Shown: in pieces, positions 33,155 to 41,789 of the stretch | How positions within the stretch are numbered: position 1 is the stretch's first letter | Layout: each line of letters starts with the position of its first letter | DNA from: Luteibacter sp. | Lineage (GTDB): Bacteria > Pseudomonadota > Gammaproteobacteria > Xanthomonadales > Rhodanobacteraceae | NCBI RefSeq assembly: GCF_009912395.1 | Contig: NZ_WNDO01000005.1 | Location: 62,001 to 126,000, forward strand | DNA: 64,000 bases | Direction: 5' to 3' | Made by a program: the position numbers and the translations under genes | The notes under the pieces: generated by a model | The model's input: the letters and a program-made list of their open reading frames with translations, nothing else | Databases searched by the model: none | Told to the model about the DNA's origin: nothing

Positions 33155-34135
33155 ATGCAGCCTACCGCCCCCTCCGACTTCCGCCTCACCGTCGCCCCCA
33201 TGATGGACTGGACGGACCGCCACTGCCGGTACTTCCACCGGCTGTTGTCCCCGCACGCCCGTCTGTATACCGAGATGGTGACCAGCGCCGCCCTCGTGCG
33301 CGGGGGCCAGGTGCGCCTGCTGGAACACAGCCACGAAGAACACCCGGTCGCCCTGCAACTCGGCGGCAGCGACCCGGTGGAACTAGCCCAGGCCGCGATC
33401 CTGGGCGCCCGGGCGGGCTACGACGAAATCAACCTCAACGTCGGCTGTCCGTCCGACCGGGTGCAGTCCGGCAAGTTCGGTGCCTGCCTCATGCGCGAGC
33501 CGGCGCTGGTCGGCGACTGCGTGCGTGCCATGGCCGAGGTGGTGGACGTGCCCGTGACGGTGAAATGCCGGATCGGCGTGGACGACCAGGACGAATACGC
33601 CGACCTCCAGCGCTTCACCGAAACCATGGTGGCCGCCGGCGTCGACATCCTCGTGGTGCACGCCCGCAAAGCCTGGCTGGAAGGCCTGAGCCCCAAGGAA
33701 AACCGCGAGATTCCGCCGCTGGACTACGAGCGCGTCTACCGGCTCAAGCGCGAGTTCCCCCAGCTCACCATCGTCATCAACGGCGGCATCACCACCGTGG
33801 AGGCGGTGCGCGAGCACCTGGCCCACGTGGATGGCGTGATGCTGGGCCGCGCGGCCTACCACGATCCCTTCGTGCTGGCCCGTATCGAGGCCGACCTGTG
33901 GGGCACCCCGCTGCCCGAGCGCGCCGACGTGCTCGAACGCATGCGTATTTATATAGAGGCCGAACTGGCCCGGGGTACCCAGCTCAAGCACATCACCCGG
34001 CACATTCTCGGCCTGTACCAGGGCGAGCCCGGCGCGCGCGGCTTCCGCCGACTGCTGTCCGAGGGCGCGCACCTGCCGGGGGCGGATTGGTCGCTCATCG
34101 AGAGCGCGCTGGCGCCGTTCAGACAGGCCGCCTGA
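33155..34135 (+). CDS. dusA: tRNA-dihydrouridine(20/20a) synthase DusA
   Basis: This is a 326-residue flavoenzyme that reduces uridine 20/20a in the D-loop of tRNAs using NADPH and FMN. The N-terminal 'VAPMMDWTDRHCRYFHRLLS' is the DusA form of the TIM-barrel entrance. 'NLNVGCPSDRVQSGKFGACLM' contains the active-site cysteine and distinguishes DusA from DusB and DusC. 'VTVKCRIGVDD', 'VHARKAWLEGLSPKENR' and 'INGGI' bind FMN and tRNA. Length is normal. The ATG follows the AT-rich AAAATAGGCAA. Confidence 0.95.
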   Translation: MQPTAPSDFRLTVAPMMDWTDRHCRYFHRLLSPHARLYTEMVTSAALVRGGQVRLLEHSHEEHPVALQLGGSDPVELAQAAILGARAGYDEINLNVGCPSDRVQSGKFGACLMREPALVGDCVRAMAEVVDVPVTVKCRIGVDDQDEYADLQRFTETMVAAGVDILVVHARKAWLEGLSPKENREIPPLDYERVYRLKREFPQLTIVINGGITTVEAVREHLAHVDGVMLGRAAYHDPFVLARIEADLWGTPLPERADVLERMRIYIEAELARGTQLKHITRHILGLYQGEPGARGFRRLLSEGAHLPGADWSLIESALAPFRQAA

Positions 34136-34212
34136 TTTCGTTCAGCTTCGGGCGGGGAGTGCCTCGGCATGATCGGCCCACTTGCCGAATGCCCGCGTTG
34201 CCCGCACCCGAC

Positions 34213-34503
34213 ATGAAAATCACGTTTCGTCCGCTATTTTTCACCGCACTTTGCCTGGCCGCTCCACTGGCCGCCCTGGCCCAGGAGTCGCCCATGACCC
34301 TGGAACAGGCCGTGAGCAAGGTGCAGAAAGAAACCGGGGGAAAGGTGCTGTCGGCGGATACGCGGCTCGTCGAGCGAGGCCGGATCACCGAATATCGCGT
34401 CAAGGTACTGACCCTCGACGGACACGTGAAAGTGGTGCCAGTCCGCACTGAAACCGCCAAGCCCCTGGACATCGGTGCCGGGGACAACAAGGAGAGACAT
34501 TGA
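34213..34503 (+). CDS. Exported PepSY-domain protein upstream of phoPQ
   Basis: This 96-residue protein has a signal peptide (about residues 1-23, ending 'AALAQ') and a single PepSY-like domain ('MTLEQAVSKVQKETGGKVLSADTRLVERGRITEYRVKVLTLDGHVKVV'). PepSY modules are thought to inhibit proteases or to bind partners in the periplasm. Its TGA overlaps the phoP ATG by one base, so the three genes form an operon. A role in tuning PhoQ from the periplasm is a reasonable inference but not shown. Confidence 0.85.
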   Translation: MKITFRPLFFTALCLAAPLAALAQESPMTLEQAVSKVQKETGGKVLSADTRLVERGRITEYRVKVLTLDGHVKVVPVRTETAKPLDIGAGDNKERH

Positions 34504-35195
34504 TGCGTATCCTGCTCGTTGAGGACGAGGCCCCGCTGCGCGAGACCCTCGCCGCGCGTCTCAAGCGCGACGGTTTTGCTGTCGACGCCGCCCAGGATGG
34601 CGAGGAAGGCCTGTACCTGGGAGGCGAGGTCCCCTTCGACCTGGCGATCATCGACCTCGGCCTGCCCAAGCTGTCGGGCATGGATCTGGTCAAGGCCCTG
34701 CGCGAGCGCGGCCAGCGTTACCCGATCCTCATTCTTACCGCCCGCGGAAGCTGGCAGGACAAGGTAGAGGGTCTGAAGCACGGCGCCGACGACTACCTGG
34801 TGAAGCCGTTCCACGTCGAGGAACTGCTCGCGCGCATCAACGCGCTGGTCCGTCGCGCCAGCGGCTGGTCCAAGCCGGTGCTGGCCTGCGGCCCGATCAA
34901 GCTGGACACCACGGCCCAGACGGTCACCGTCGAAGGTCGCCAGGTGGACCTCACCAGCTATGAGTACAAGGTGCTCGAGTACCTGATGCTGCATGCGGGC
35001 GAGCTGGTCTCCAAGGCCGACCTCACCGAACACATCTACCAGCAGGACTTCGACCGCGATTCGAACGTGCTGGAAGTGTTCATCGGCCGCCTGCGTCGCA
35101 AGCTCGACCCGGAAAGCGCGCTCAAGCCGATCGAAACCGTGCGTGGCCGTGGCTACCGTTTCGCCATCCCGCGCAACGAAGCGGACGAAGACTGA
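34503..35195 (+). CDS. phoP: Response regulator, PhoP/OmpR family
   Basis: This is a 230-residue regulator. The receiver domain has acidic residues in 'LLVEDE', the acceptor aspartate in 'AIIDLGLP' (about residue 51), and Lys in 'DDYLVKPF'. The winged-helix DNA-binding domain (about 125-222) contains 'LTSYEYKVLEYLMLH' and 'SNVLEVFIGRLRRKL'. The pair with a PhoQ-like kinase 55 bases downstream and the sequence 'IYQQDFDRDSNVLEVFIGRLRRK' identify PhoP, which in relatives controls responses to low magnesium, acid and antimicrobial peptides. It is translated from an ATG overlapping the upstream stop. Confidence 0.92.
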   Translation: MRILLVEDEAPLRETLAARLKRDGFAVDAAQDGEEGLYLGGEVPFDLAIIDLGLPKLSGMDLVKALRERGQRYPILILTARGSWQDKVEGLKHGADDYLVKPFHVEELLARINALVRRASGWSKPVLACGPIKLDTTAQTVTVEGRQVDLTSYEYKVLEYLMLHAGELVSKADLTEHIYQQDFDRDSNVLEVFIGRLRRKLDPESALKPIETVRGRGYRFAIPRNEADED

Positions 35196-35250
35196 CCGAT
35201 CCCCGGTGGCACGATCTTGCGTCGTGCCACCGGCGAGGTGACCCCGAGGC

Positions 35251-36636
35251 ATGGAAACTGCTTCACCGACCAAACGCCGGCCCCTGTCGCTGGCAGCCCG
35301 AGCGGCCCTCGCCACTGGCTTCGCCCTGGCCGCGTTCCTCGGCCTGACCGGCCTGGCGCAGAACAAGGCCAACTACGCCTCCGAGCTGTCGGCGATGCAC
35401 GATCGCCTGCACAACTACGCCATCGCGTACATCACCGGCACGGACATCACCCGCGCCGGCAAGGTCACCGTGCCCGACAGCCAGCCGAACCCCGACTTCT
35501 CGCGGCCGGGTTCGGGCCTGTACGCGATCATCGTGGGCAACGACGGGTTCCGCTGGGAGTCGTCGTCGGCGCTGGGTCGCGACTTCGATTTCGTGCGCAT
35601 GCTGTCACCCGGCGAGACGGCCTTCGAGCCGGTGGAGACGCGTAGCGGCAAGCTCTACGTCTTCAGCTACGGCGTGTCGCTGGACAGTACCGAACGGCGC
35701 AGCGTGCCGCTGACCTTCGCGGTGGCGCAGACCGAAGACCAGTTTGAACGGCAGGTGGCGACGTACCGGCGCACGCAGTTCCTGTGGCTGGCGATGCTCG
35801 GCATGATGCTGATGCTGCTGCAGCTGTTCCTGCTGCGCTGGAGCCTGTTGCCGCTGCGTCGCGTGTCGAGCGACCTCGCCCACATCGAGCGCGGTTCGCG
35901 CGACCACCTCGACGGGCCGTATCCCGTCGAGCTGACGGTGCTCACCCGTCGCCTCAATGCCTTCATCGACAGCGAGCGCGAACAGCGCTCGCGTTATCGC
36001 GACACCCTCGCCGACCTGGCGCACAGCCTGAAGACACCGCTGGCGGTGATCCGCTCGCAGCTGGAAACCAGCGCCGACGCGCGCCAGTTGCGTGGCGACA
36101 TCCTCGACCAGGTGCGCAAGATGGACGAGATTGTCGCGTACCAGCTTTCCCGCGCGGCTACGTCGGGTCGCCGCACCATCGCGGCGGAAGAGCCGATCGC
36201 CGGTCATGCCGAAGACCTCGTGCAGAGTCTGGAAAAAGTCTACGCCGCGAAGAACGTGCTCTGCGAGTTCGAACTGGAAGACGGCGTGGCCTTTCCCGGC
36301 GAGCAGGGCGACCTGCTGGAGCTGATGGGCAACCTCGTGGAAAACGCCTTCAAGTGGGCCGCGCATCGGGTATTGCTCACGGCGCGTTCCGCGGGCGGCG
36401 GCAAGGGGCGTAACGGCCTGGAGCTGATCGTCGAGGACGACGGCCCCGGCATCCCCGACGAGAAGATTGAGAAGATCCTCCAGCGCGGCGTCCGTGGCGA
36501 CGAGCGCGTGCAGGGCCATGGCATCGGCCTGTCCATCGTGCAGGACATCGTCAAGGCGTATCAGGGCGAGTTGCAGGTGGATCGTTCGGAGGAACTGGGC
36601 GGTGCGCGATTCCGGGTGAGTATTCCGCCGGGTTGA
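35251..36636 (+). CDS. phoQ: Sensor histidine kinase, PhoQ-like
   Basis: This is a 461-residue inner-membrane kinase. Membrane helices lie at about residues 15-36 and 176-197, enclosing a periplasmic sensor domain of about 140 residues. A HAMP-like linker follows, then HisKA with His258 in 'DLAHSLKTPLAV' (the PhoQ form of the H box) and the ATPase domain ('LVENAFKWA', 'VEDDGPGIPDEK', 'GHGIGLSIVQDI'). The acidic patch of enterobacterial PhoQ that binds Mg2+ is not obvious here, so the sensed signal may differ. It is 55 bases downstream of phoP. A palindromic repeat follows 27 bases after the stop. Confidence 0.9.
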   Translation: METASPTKRRPLSLAARAALATGFALAAFLGLTGLAQNKANYASELSAMHDRLHNYAIAYITGTDITRAGKVTVPDSQPNPDFSRPGSGLYAIIVGNDGFRWESSSALGRDFDFVRMLSPGETAFEPVETRSGKLYVFSYGVSLDSTERRSVPLTFAVAQTEDQFERQVATYRRTQFLWLAMLGMMLMLLQLFLLRWSLLPLRRVSSDLAHIERGSRDHLDGPYPVELTVLTRRLNAFIDSEREQRSRYRDTLADLAHSLKTPLAVIRSQLETSADARQLRGDILDQVRKMDEIVAYQLSRAATSGRRTIAAEEPIAGHAEDLVQSLEKVYAAKNVLCEFELEDGVAFPGEQGDLLELMGNLVENAFKWAAHRVLLTARSAGGGKGRNGLELIVEDDGPGIPDEKIEKILQRGVRGDERVQGHGIGLSIVQDIVKAYQGELQVDRSEELGGARFRVSIPPG

Positions 36637-36663
36637 TTGCCGCGGTCACGCACACGTGGCCGT

Positions 36664-36709
36664 TGTAGGAGCGCGCTTGCGCGCGATCGCGCGCAAGCGC
36701 GCTCCTACA
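36664..36709. repeat. 46-bp REP-like palindrome between convergent phoQ and mtfA
   Basis: The sequence matches the copy at 411-456. Its right end overlaps the last codons of mtfA on the minus strand: the TAG stop of mtfA (36705-36707) is read from the repeat itself. Confidence 0.92.
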
Positions 36710-37469
36710 GGATCGGGGGCGGGCCGTAGAAGTCAGCTAACAGCTTCGCCACTTTCGGCTCCGCCTGGCGCAGCTCGGCCGGTTGCGAGAAATGCATCTC
36801 GCTGGTCACCGCGAAGAATTCTTCCGGCGCTTCGGCGGCATAGGGATCGATCGCCGTATGCCGATTGCGATCCACCGCCTTCGATAGCCGATCGAACGCG
36901 GTCTGCATCGTTTCGATCCATTCGCGCCGGTTGATCGATGACGGCAGCGGCGGCACGCCATTGGCCGGTGCGGCCAGCATGTCGAGCTTGTGCGCCATCT
37001 CATGGACGACCACGTTGTAGCCGTCCCAGGGCGCTTCGAGGTCGAGCGCGACATCCGCCAGCGACAGCACCATCGGGCCGCGATCCCATGCTTCGCCAAT
37101 CAGCGTGTCGTCGCTGTCCGTGACCACGCCGCTATGGGCGTCGTAGTGGCTGCGGCGCACGTTGAATTCACCGGGGTAGACGAGGACGTTGGTCCATCCG
37201 CGAAACGCCTTCGGCCCACGGGGCAGGGCAGGCAGGCTGGCCTGCATGGCGATGACCAGCCGCCAGAAATCGTCCAGCGCCGCGTCGCCCATGGCATGGA
37301 AGCGCTTGGTGTGGAGGAAGTCGGCGGCGAGGCGGCGCAGGTAGTGGGCACGCGGCGCGTCGAGCGCACGTACCAGCGGTACGCGGGAAACGGCTTGCTT
37401 CCAGAGGGTGTCGTCGATGGGCGGCGCGGGCGCGCGGAAGCGCGCCAGCAGGGAATCGATCAGGCCCAC
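36705..37469 (-). CDS. mtfA: Zinc-dependent peptidase MtfA (Mlc titration factor)
   Basis: This is a 254-residue soluble metallopeptidase. The zinc-binding 'VVVHEMAHKLD' (H-E-x-x-H) lies near residue 153, with a downstream glutamate in 'EAPEEFFAVTSEMHF'. 'FNVRRSHYDAHSGVVTDSD' and 'LIGEAWDRGPMVLS' are conserved in the MtfA/anthrax-lethal-factor-like family. In Escherichia coli MtfA binds the repressor Mlc and links to glucose uptake. The GTG at 37469 gives the usual N-terminus; upstream residues are arginine-rich and out of place. The stop lies in the palindromic repeat, so the last residues ('PPPIL') were set by where the repeat sits. Confidence 0.88.
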   Translation of the reverse strand: MGLIDSLLARFRAPAPPIDDTLWKQAVSRVPLVRALDAPRAHYLRRLAADFLHTKRFHAMGDAALDDFWRLVIAMQASLPALPRGPKAFRGWTNVLVYPGEFNVRRSHYDAHSGVVTDSDDTLIGEAWDRGPMVLSLADVALDLEAPWDGYNVVVHEMAHKLDMLAAPANGVPPLPSSINRREWIETMQTAFDRLSKAVDRNRHTAIDPYAAEAPEEFFAVTSEMHFSQPAELRQAEPKVAKLLADFYGPPPIL

Positions 37470-37488
37470 GAACGATCGCCGTACCGCG

Positions 37489-37842
37489 TCAGAGCATCGA
37501 GCCCGGCAGCAGCGATTGCCAGCTGGGTGACGAGGAGCGAACCGGCGAGGGACCGTCGTGCGGACCGTTCTCGATATCGGTGGACGTCGGCGACGGCACA
37601 GGGGCGACAGGGCGGCTGGCCGTGTTCGTCGATGCACGGTGGGTCGGGGCGGCATCCATGGCGCCCGACGGATCGCGGCCCGGCGCCTGCGGGGCGCTGG
37701 GTGCCGAGCCCTCGAACGATGACGACGACGAAACGACGCCACCCAGCGAGAGCAGGGTGCTCAGGTCGATGTCGGAAGCGGCGGCGGTGCCGGTGGCACC
37801 GACGAGGCACAGACATCCGAGGATGTACGGTCTGGCGTTCAT
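37489..37842 (-). CDS. Exported Ser/Pro-rich protein upstream of mtfA
   Basis: This 117-residue protein has a signal peptide (about residues 1-22, ending 'GTAAAS'). The mature part is dominated by Ser, Pro, Ala and Thr with no folded domain apparent ('VVSSSSSFEGSAPSAPQAPG'). It starts at an ATG at 37842 and ends 20 bases before the mtfA start codon, so the two are probably one transcript. Such low-complexity exported proteins often lie in the periplasm or on the surface; the function is not known. Confidence 0.6.
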   Translation of the reverse strand: MNARPYILGCLCLVGATGTAAASDIDLSTLLSLGGVVSSSSSFEGSAPSAPQAPGRDPSGAMDAAPTHRASTNTASRPVAPVPSPTSTDIENGPHDGPSPVRSSSPSWQSLLPGSML

Positions 37843-38048
37843 CGGTAAACCCTGCAATATCCCCGGGTGCAATGGGGGACGACCGATTCTCGCAGAAATT
37901 TCACGTAGGTGCCAGTGCCGTAAGGGAGTCGGATGACGCCGTGATGACGCGGGTGGGCGATTTCGCCCCGCTGCCCTAGAATCGGCGGATGTCCCGGTTC
38001 CCCACACCCCTGACAGCGGCCGCCTGACGGTCCCGACGGCGCCACACC

Positions 38049-39029
38049 ATGCTTGCACGCGACCTTCTAGAAGCCCTTGCCGGCGGCGACGCCGTGTCCG
38101 GTGCCTCCCTGGCCCGCCAGGCCGGCGTCACCCGCGCGGCCGTTTGGAAACAGATCGAGTCCCTGCGCCTGAAGGGCGTGCCGATCGAGGCCAAGGTGGG
38201 CGGTGGCTATCGCCTGCCCTGGCCCACCCAGTTGCTGGAAGACAAGCGCATCCGCGAGGCCCTGCCGCCCGCCGCGCGCGCCAGCCTGGGCATGCTGGAA
38301 GTGCACTGGGACATCGACTCCACCTCCAGCGAACTGGCCCGGCGCAATCCGGTGCTGGACGACCTGTCCTTCGTGCTGGCCGAGACCCAGTCGGCCGGAC
38401 GTGGCCGACGCGGGCGGCCCTGGCTGTCGCCGCCTGGCATGAATCTGTATCTGTCGGTGCTCAAGCGTTTCGAAAGTGGCTTCGCGGCGTTGTCCGGATT
38501 GTCGCTGGCCGTCGGTGTGATGGTCGTCCGCGCGCTCGACGAGCTGGGCATCCGCACCGCCGGCCTGAAATGGCCGAACGACGTGCTGGCCGGCAACGCG
38601 AAGCTCTGCGGCATCCTCGTCGAGCTGTCGGGCGAATACTCCGGCCCGTGCGCGGCGATCATCGGCGTGGGCGTGAACATCCGCCTGCCGGATAGCGTGC
38701 ACGAGCGGGCGGGCCAGCCCGTCACCGACCTGGCGGACATGGCCGGCGGCCAACCGCCCGACCGCAATGCCGTCGCGGCGGCCGTCATCGCTTCGCTGTG
38801 CGAAGGCCTGCAAGACTTCGAGCGTCAGGGCTTCAAGGCTTTCGTGGCCGATTACGCGGACCGCGATCTGCTGTTTCAGCAGCCGCTGCGCATCCTCGAT
38901 CCGCGCGGCGAGTACGAGGCGGTGGGCGAGGGCGTGGACGAACGGGGTGGCCTGCGCGTGCGACGCGCCGATGGCAGCCTGGTCACCGTCGATAGCGCCG
39001 AAGTGTCCGTGCGCCGGAGCGCCCCATGA
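38049..39029 (+). CDS. birA: Bifunctional biotin ligase/biotin operon repressor
   Basis: This is a 326-residue protein. An N-terminal helix-turn-helix domain (residues 1-60, 'SGASLARQAGVTRAAVWKQIESL') precedes the ligase core with the biotinyl-AMP loop 'GRGRRG' (117-122), 'KWPNDVL', and the C-terminal SH3-like domain ('GGLRVRRADGSLVTV'). It attaches biotin to acetyl-CoA carboxylase and can repress biotin genes, since the DNA-binding domain is intact. The stop overlaps coaX by four bases, giving an operon. Confidence 0.95.
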   Translation: MLARDLLEALAGGDAVSGASLARQAGVTRAAVWKQIESLRLKGVPIEAKVGGGYRLPWPTQLLEDKRIREALPPAARASLGMLEVHWDIDSTSSELARRNPVLDDLSFVLAETQSAGRGRRGRPWLSPPGMNLYLSVLKRFESGFAALSGLSLAVGVMVVRALDELGIRTAGLKWPNDVLAGNAKLCGILVELSGEYSGPCAAIIGVGVNIRLPDSVHERAGQPVTDLADMAGGQPPDRNAVAAAVIASLCEGLQDFERQGFKAFVADYADRDLLFQQPLRILDPRGEYEAVGEGVDERGGLRVRRADGSLVTVDSAEVSVRRSAP

Positions 39030-39784
39030 TCCTCCTGCTCGACCTCGGCAACACCCGGCTCAAGTTCGCGTTGCTCCACGAAGGTGAATTCACCCATCGC
39101 GGCGCTTTCGGCTGGGAAGCCGACATCGCCCACGAACTGGCGACGCTCTGGGCCGACTGGCCCACGCCCGAACGCATCGTCGGCGCGTCCGTCGCCACCT
39201 CGGCGCGGGAGACGGCCGTGGCCGTCGCCGCCGAAAAGGCCTTCGGTCGCGTGCCGCGCTGGGTGCGCACGCCGGCACAGGCCTGCGGCGTCACCAACGC
39301 CTACGCCGAGCCGCACCGCCTTGGTGTCGATCGCTTCCTTGCCTTGGTGGATGCCTACGCCGCCGGTCGCGCGCCCTGCGTGCTGGCCAGTGTCGGCACC
39401 GCGCTCACCCTCGATGCGCTGGATGCGGACGGTCGCCATCTCGGTGGCTGGATCGCGCCGGGTCCGGTGCTGATGCAGCAGTCGATCCTCGGTGCCACCG
39501 CGCAAGTCCGCCCCGAGCGTCCGGGCACCGTGCGCGATCTTGCCGACAACACCGCGGACGGCTTGGCATCGGGTTGCTGGCAGGCCTCGGCGGCGCTGAT
39601 CGATCGCTTCGTCGACCGTTCGGCCCCGCTGCTCGGTGGCGCGCCAACGGTGACACTGGGCGGCGGCGATGCCGATGTCCTGGCGCCACTGCTCGAACGC
39701 GAGGTGACCATCGTGCCGGATGCCGTGCTGCGCGGCCTCGCCGTGTGGGCGGATGCGCAGCCCGACGGGGCGGATATCCCCTAG
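39026..39784 (+). CDS. coaX: Type III pantothenate kinase
   Basis: This 252-residue cytoplasmic enzyme makes 4'-phosphopantothenate, the first step of coenzyme A synthesis. Its ASKHA-fold motifs are 'LLDLGNTRLKFAL' at the N-terminus, 'GVDRFLALVDAY' near residue 98 and 'SVGTALTLDALD' near residue 123; the last gives the phosphate-binding loop. Type III kinases are not inhibited by coenzyme A. The start overlaps birA (ATGA). The SPOR gene begins 67 bases after the stop. Confidence 0.95.
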   Translation: MILLLDLGNTRLKFALLHEGEFTHRGAFGWEADIAHELATLWADWPTPERIVGASVATSARETAVAVAAEKAFGRVPRWVRTPAQACGVTNAYAEPHRLGVDRFLALVDAYAAGRAPCVLASVGTALTLDALDADGRHLGGWIAPGPVLMQQSILGATAQVRPERPGTVRDLADNTADGLASGCWQASAALIDRFVDRSAPLLGGAPTVTLGGGDADVLAPLLEREVTIVPDAVLRGLAVWADAQPDGADIP

Positions 39785-39851
39785 AATCCGGCTGCTGCCG
39801 GTTCTTACAGGGGAACGCGAGCAGGCCCAACCGAGAACCTTCAAGGCCCCC

Positions 39852-40631
39852 ATGCTGCTGCGTTTGCTGTTCGTCCTGCTGATCGCGCTCAATATCGCCG
39901 TGGCGGCCTGGCTGCTGCTGGACGATACGGGGGCGCACGCGGTCGATCCGGCGGACAAGGGCGTACCGGCGCTGAAGCTGCTGGCGGAAGCGCCCGCTGC
40001 AGCCACGACGACGCCAGCTCCCGCCACCTCCACGGCACCGAAAGCCACGCCTGCGCCGGCCGCGACGACCGCTCTCGCCAAGATCACGCCGCCCGCCGCT
40101 CCCGCCCCGGCACCGCCGAAGCCCGAGCCGACACCTCCGCCGGTCGCCACGGCGCCGACGAGCCCGCACCGTAGCTATCGCTGCCTCGCGGTCGGTCCGT
40201 TCAACAACCAAGTGGACCTGCGCAGCGCACGCAGCGCCCTGGCCTCTCGCACCGTGCGTAGCCGCCAGCGTCAGGAGCAGACCACCGAATCGCACGGCTG
40301 GCGCGTCTACTTGCCGGCGCAGTCCACGCGCGAGCAGGCCATCGCGCAGGCGAAGCGCCTGGAGGCCAAGGGCATCAAGGATTACTTCGTGGTCAGCGCC
40401 CAGGGCGAGATGCAGAACTCGGTGGCGCTGGGCCTTTTCCACGACCCGTCGAACGCCCGCAAGCGTCGCGACGAGGTCGTCGCCGCCGGCTTCCCGGCCC
40501 GCATGAGCGAGCGCACGGAGACCACGCCCGTCTGGTGGCTCGACGTGGTCGTGCCGGACGAGGGCAACACCGACATCCGCCGTAGCATCCGCACACCGGG
40601 CGTCACGGCACGAACCACCGGCTGCTTCTGA
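39852..40631 (+). CDS. SPOR-domain membrane protein
   Basis: This 259-residue protein has one N-terminal membrane helix (about residues 4-24), then a long alanine/proline/threonine-rich linker (about 45-105), and a C-terminal SPOR-like domain ('HRSYRCLAVGPFNNQVDLRSARSALA', 'GWRVYLPAQSTREQAIAQAKRLEAKGIKDYFVV', 'ALGLFHDPSNARKRRDEVVAAGFPARM'). SPOR domains bind denuded septal peptidoglycan, so the protein probably works at the cell-division site. It is downstream of birA-coaX, a common order in this group. The ATG at 39852 begins the membrane helix. A tRNA gene follows 16 bases later. Confidence 0.85.
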   Translation: MLLRLLFVLLIALNIAVAAWLLLDDTGAHAVDPADKGVPALKLLAEAPAAATTTPAPATSTAPKATPAPAATTALAKITPPAAPAPAPPKPEPTPPPVATAPTSPHRSYRCLAVGPFNNQVDLRSARSALASRTVRSRQRQEQTTESHGWRVYLPAQSTREQAIAQAKRLEAKGIKDYFVVSAQGEMQNSVALGLFHDPSNARKRRDEVVAAGFPARMSERTETTPVWWLDVVVPDEGNTDIRRSIRTPGVTARTTGCF

Positions 40632-40647
40632 TAGACTCCACGCCTTC

Positions 40648-40723
40648 GCCGGCATAGCTCAGTTGGTAGAGCAACCGCCTTGTAAGCGGTAGGTCCCCAG
40701 TTCGAATCCGGGTGCCGGCACCA
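40648..40723 (+). tRNA. tRNA-Thr (anticodon TGT)
   Basis: All four arms fold: acceptor GCCGGCA/TGCCGGC, D arm GCTC..GAGC, anticodon stem ACCGC/GCGGT with loop CTTGTAA (anticodon TGT), and T arm with GTTCGAATC. CCA is encoded at 40721-40723. It sits between the SPOR gene and a DUF6165 gene and has its own terminator. Confidence 0.97.
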
Positions 40724-40758
40724 AGACACCTTGTCAGGGCATCGCGCCACGACACGCC

Positions 40759-40783
40759 AGCCCGCCTTGTCGCGGGCTTTTTC
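40759..40783 (+). terminator. Rho-independent terminator of the tRNA-Thr gene
   Basis: AGCCCGC and GCGGGCT pair exactly around a six-base loop, followed by TTTTTC. It lies 36 bases after the tRNA and upstream of the next start codon. Confidence 0.88.
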
Positions 40784-40805
40784 ATGCCACGAACGGATAC
40801 CGCCG

Positions 40806-41216
40806 ATGACGTCCCACCTCCCCAACGGCCACATCCTCACGCCCGTTTCCGTGGGCGAGCTGGTCGACAAGCTCACCATCCTGCAGATCAAGTCCGAGCG
40901 CATCGCCGATGCGGCGAAGCTCGCGAACATCCGCATCGAACTGGATCGCCTGATGCCGCTGTGGTCGCAGGTGCTGGCCGCCCATGCCGAGCTGGAACCG
41001 TTGCGCGCCGAACTCAAGACGATCAACGAGCGCATGTGGGATGTGCAGGACGAACTGCGCGACCGCGAGCGGACCCAGCGTTTCGATGCCGAGTTCATTC
41101 GCCTTGCCTGCGACGTGGGTCGCCACAACGGCGACCGCATGCAGGTGAAGAGCCGGATCAACGTGCTGTCGGGTTCGCAGTTGCAGGAAGTGAAGCAGTA
41201 CCAGGTCGACGGCTGA
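40806..41216 (+). CDS. DUF6165 family protein
   Basis: This is a 136-residue soluble, helical protein. The opening 'ILTPVSVGELVDKLTILQIKSERI' and 'LANIRIELDRLMPLW' are the typical core of the DUF6165 family, which often lies near lipopolysaccharide or glycan genes in proteobacteria. Its biochemical function has not been settled. The ATG at 40806 was chosen because the frame upstream runs through the tRNA terminator. No operon partner is present, as the next gene is convergent. Confidence 0.82.
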   Translation: MTSHLPNGHILTPVSVGELVDKLTILQIKSERIADAAKLANIRIELDRLMPLWSQVLAAHAELEPLRAELKTINERMWDVQDELRDRERTQRFDAEFIRLACDVGRHNGDRMQVKSRINVLSGSQLQEVKQYQVDG

Positions 41217-41237
41217 CACATTCCTTCACGTCGCCAT

Positions 41238-41675
41238 TCAGGCGACGTGCCAGCCGCCGTCCTGTGTTTCGAACACCAGCTTTTCCTCGTGTGCCATGGC
41301 GTCCAGCTGGTTGAGTGCATCGATGGCTCGCCGGATCGTCGCGTGGCCATTGAGGTGGCCGCGCACGATGATCCTCAGCAATTTCTCAGCGGTAGGGGTG
41401 ATCCTGCTGCGGTTCTTCTCCCACAGCGCCACCGATTGCACGCCGATGCCGATCAGCTGGCCCAGCGATTCCTGGGACAGCTCCATGTGCAGGCGCAGGA
41501 AGCGGATTTCCTCCCCGGCCAAGGTTCCGCTCTTGTCGATCAGGGCGTAGGCGATGGCCCGGTGCAGGCCGAAGATATCCTCGAACGACACGGTGGGACC
41601 GTACGCCGAATCCTCGATGGTGTAGCCGTTGCGCAGCCAGATATGGGGAAGGCCGGATTCGATGAAGTGATACAT
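41238..41675 (-). CDS. HTH transcriptional regulator (HigA-like fold)
   Basis: This 145-residue protein has a helix-turn-helix unit in the middle ('RFLRLHMELSQESLGQLIGIGVQSVALWEKNRSRI', about residues 58-92). It is flanked by an N-terminal segment ('PHIWLRNGYTIEDSAYGPTVSF') found in a group of DNA-binding proteins encoded near or within toxin-antitoxin-like loci. No toxin gene lies beside it; the neighbours are DUF6165 and a serine hydrolase. It probably binds its own promoter: an exact palindrome lies about 115 bases upstream. Confidence 0.75.
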   Translation of the reverse strand: MYHFIESGLPHIWLRNGYTIEDSAYGPTVSFEDIFGLHRAIAYALIDKSGTLAGEEIRFLRLHMELSQESLGQLIGIGVQSVALWEKNRSRITPTAEKLLRIIVRGHLNGHATIRRAIDALNQLDAMAHEEKLVFETQDGGWHVA

Positions 41676-41789
41676 GGCTAATTGACCCGGAAATCCGAAG
41701 GTGTCGCAACGCGTCGGCGTCGGACATCCGAAACGACGCGATCGGTGATTTGGCCATGTGGCCTGGCTCGTTTGATGGGAAGTCTATAA

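Noticed and set aside
40648..40783. tRNA-Thr as an integration site of a mobile element
   Set aside because: No integrase lies nearby and I saw no repeated copy of the tRNA 3' end downstream.
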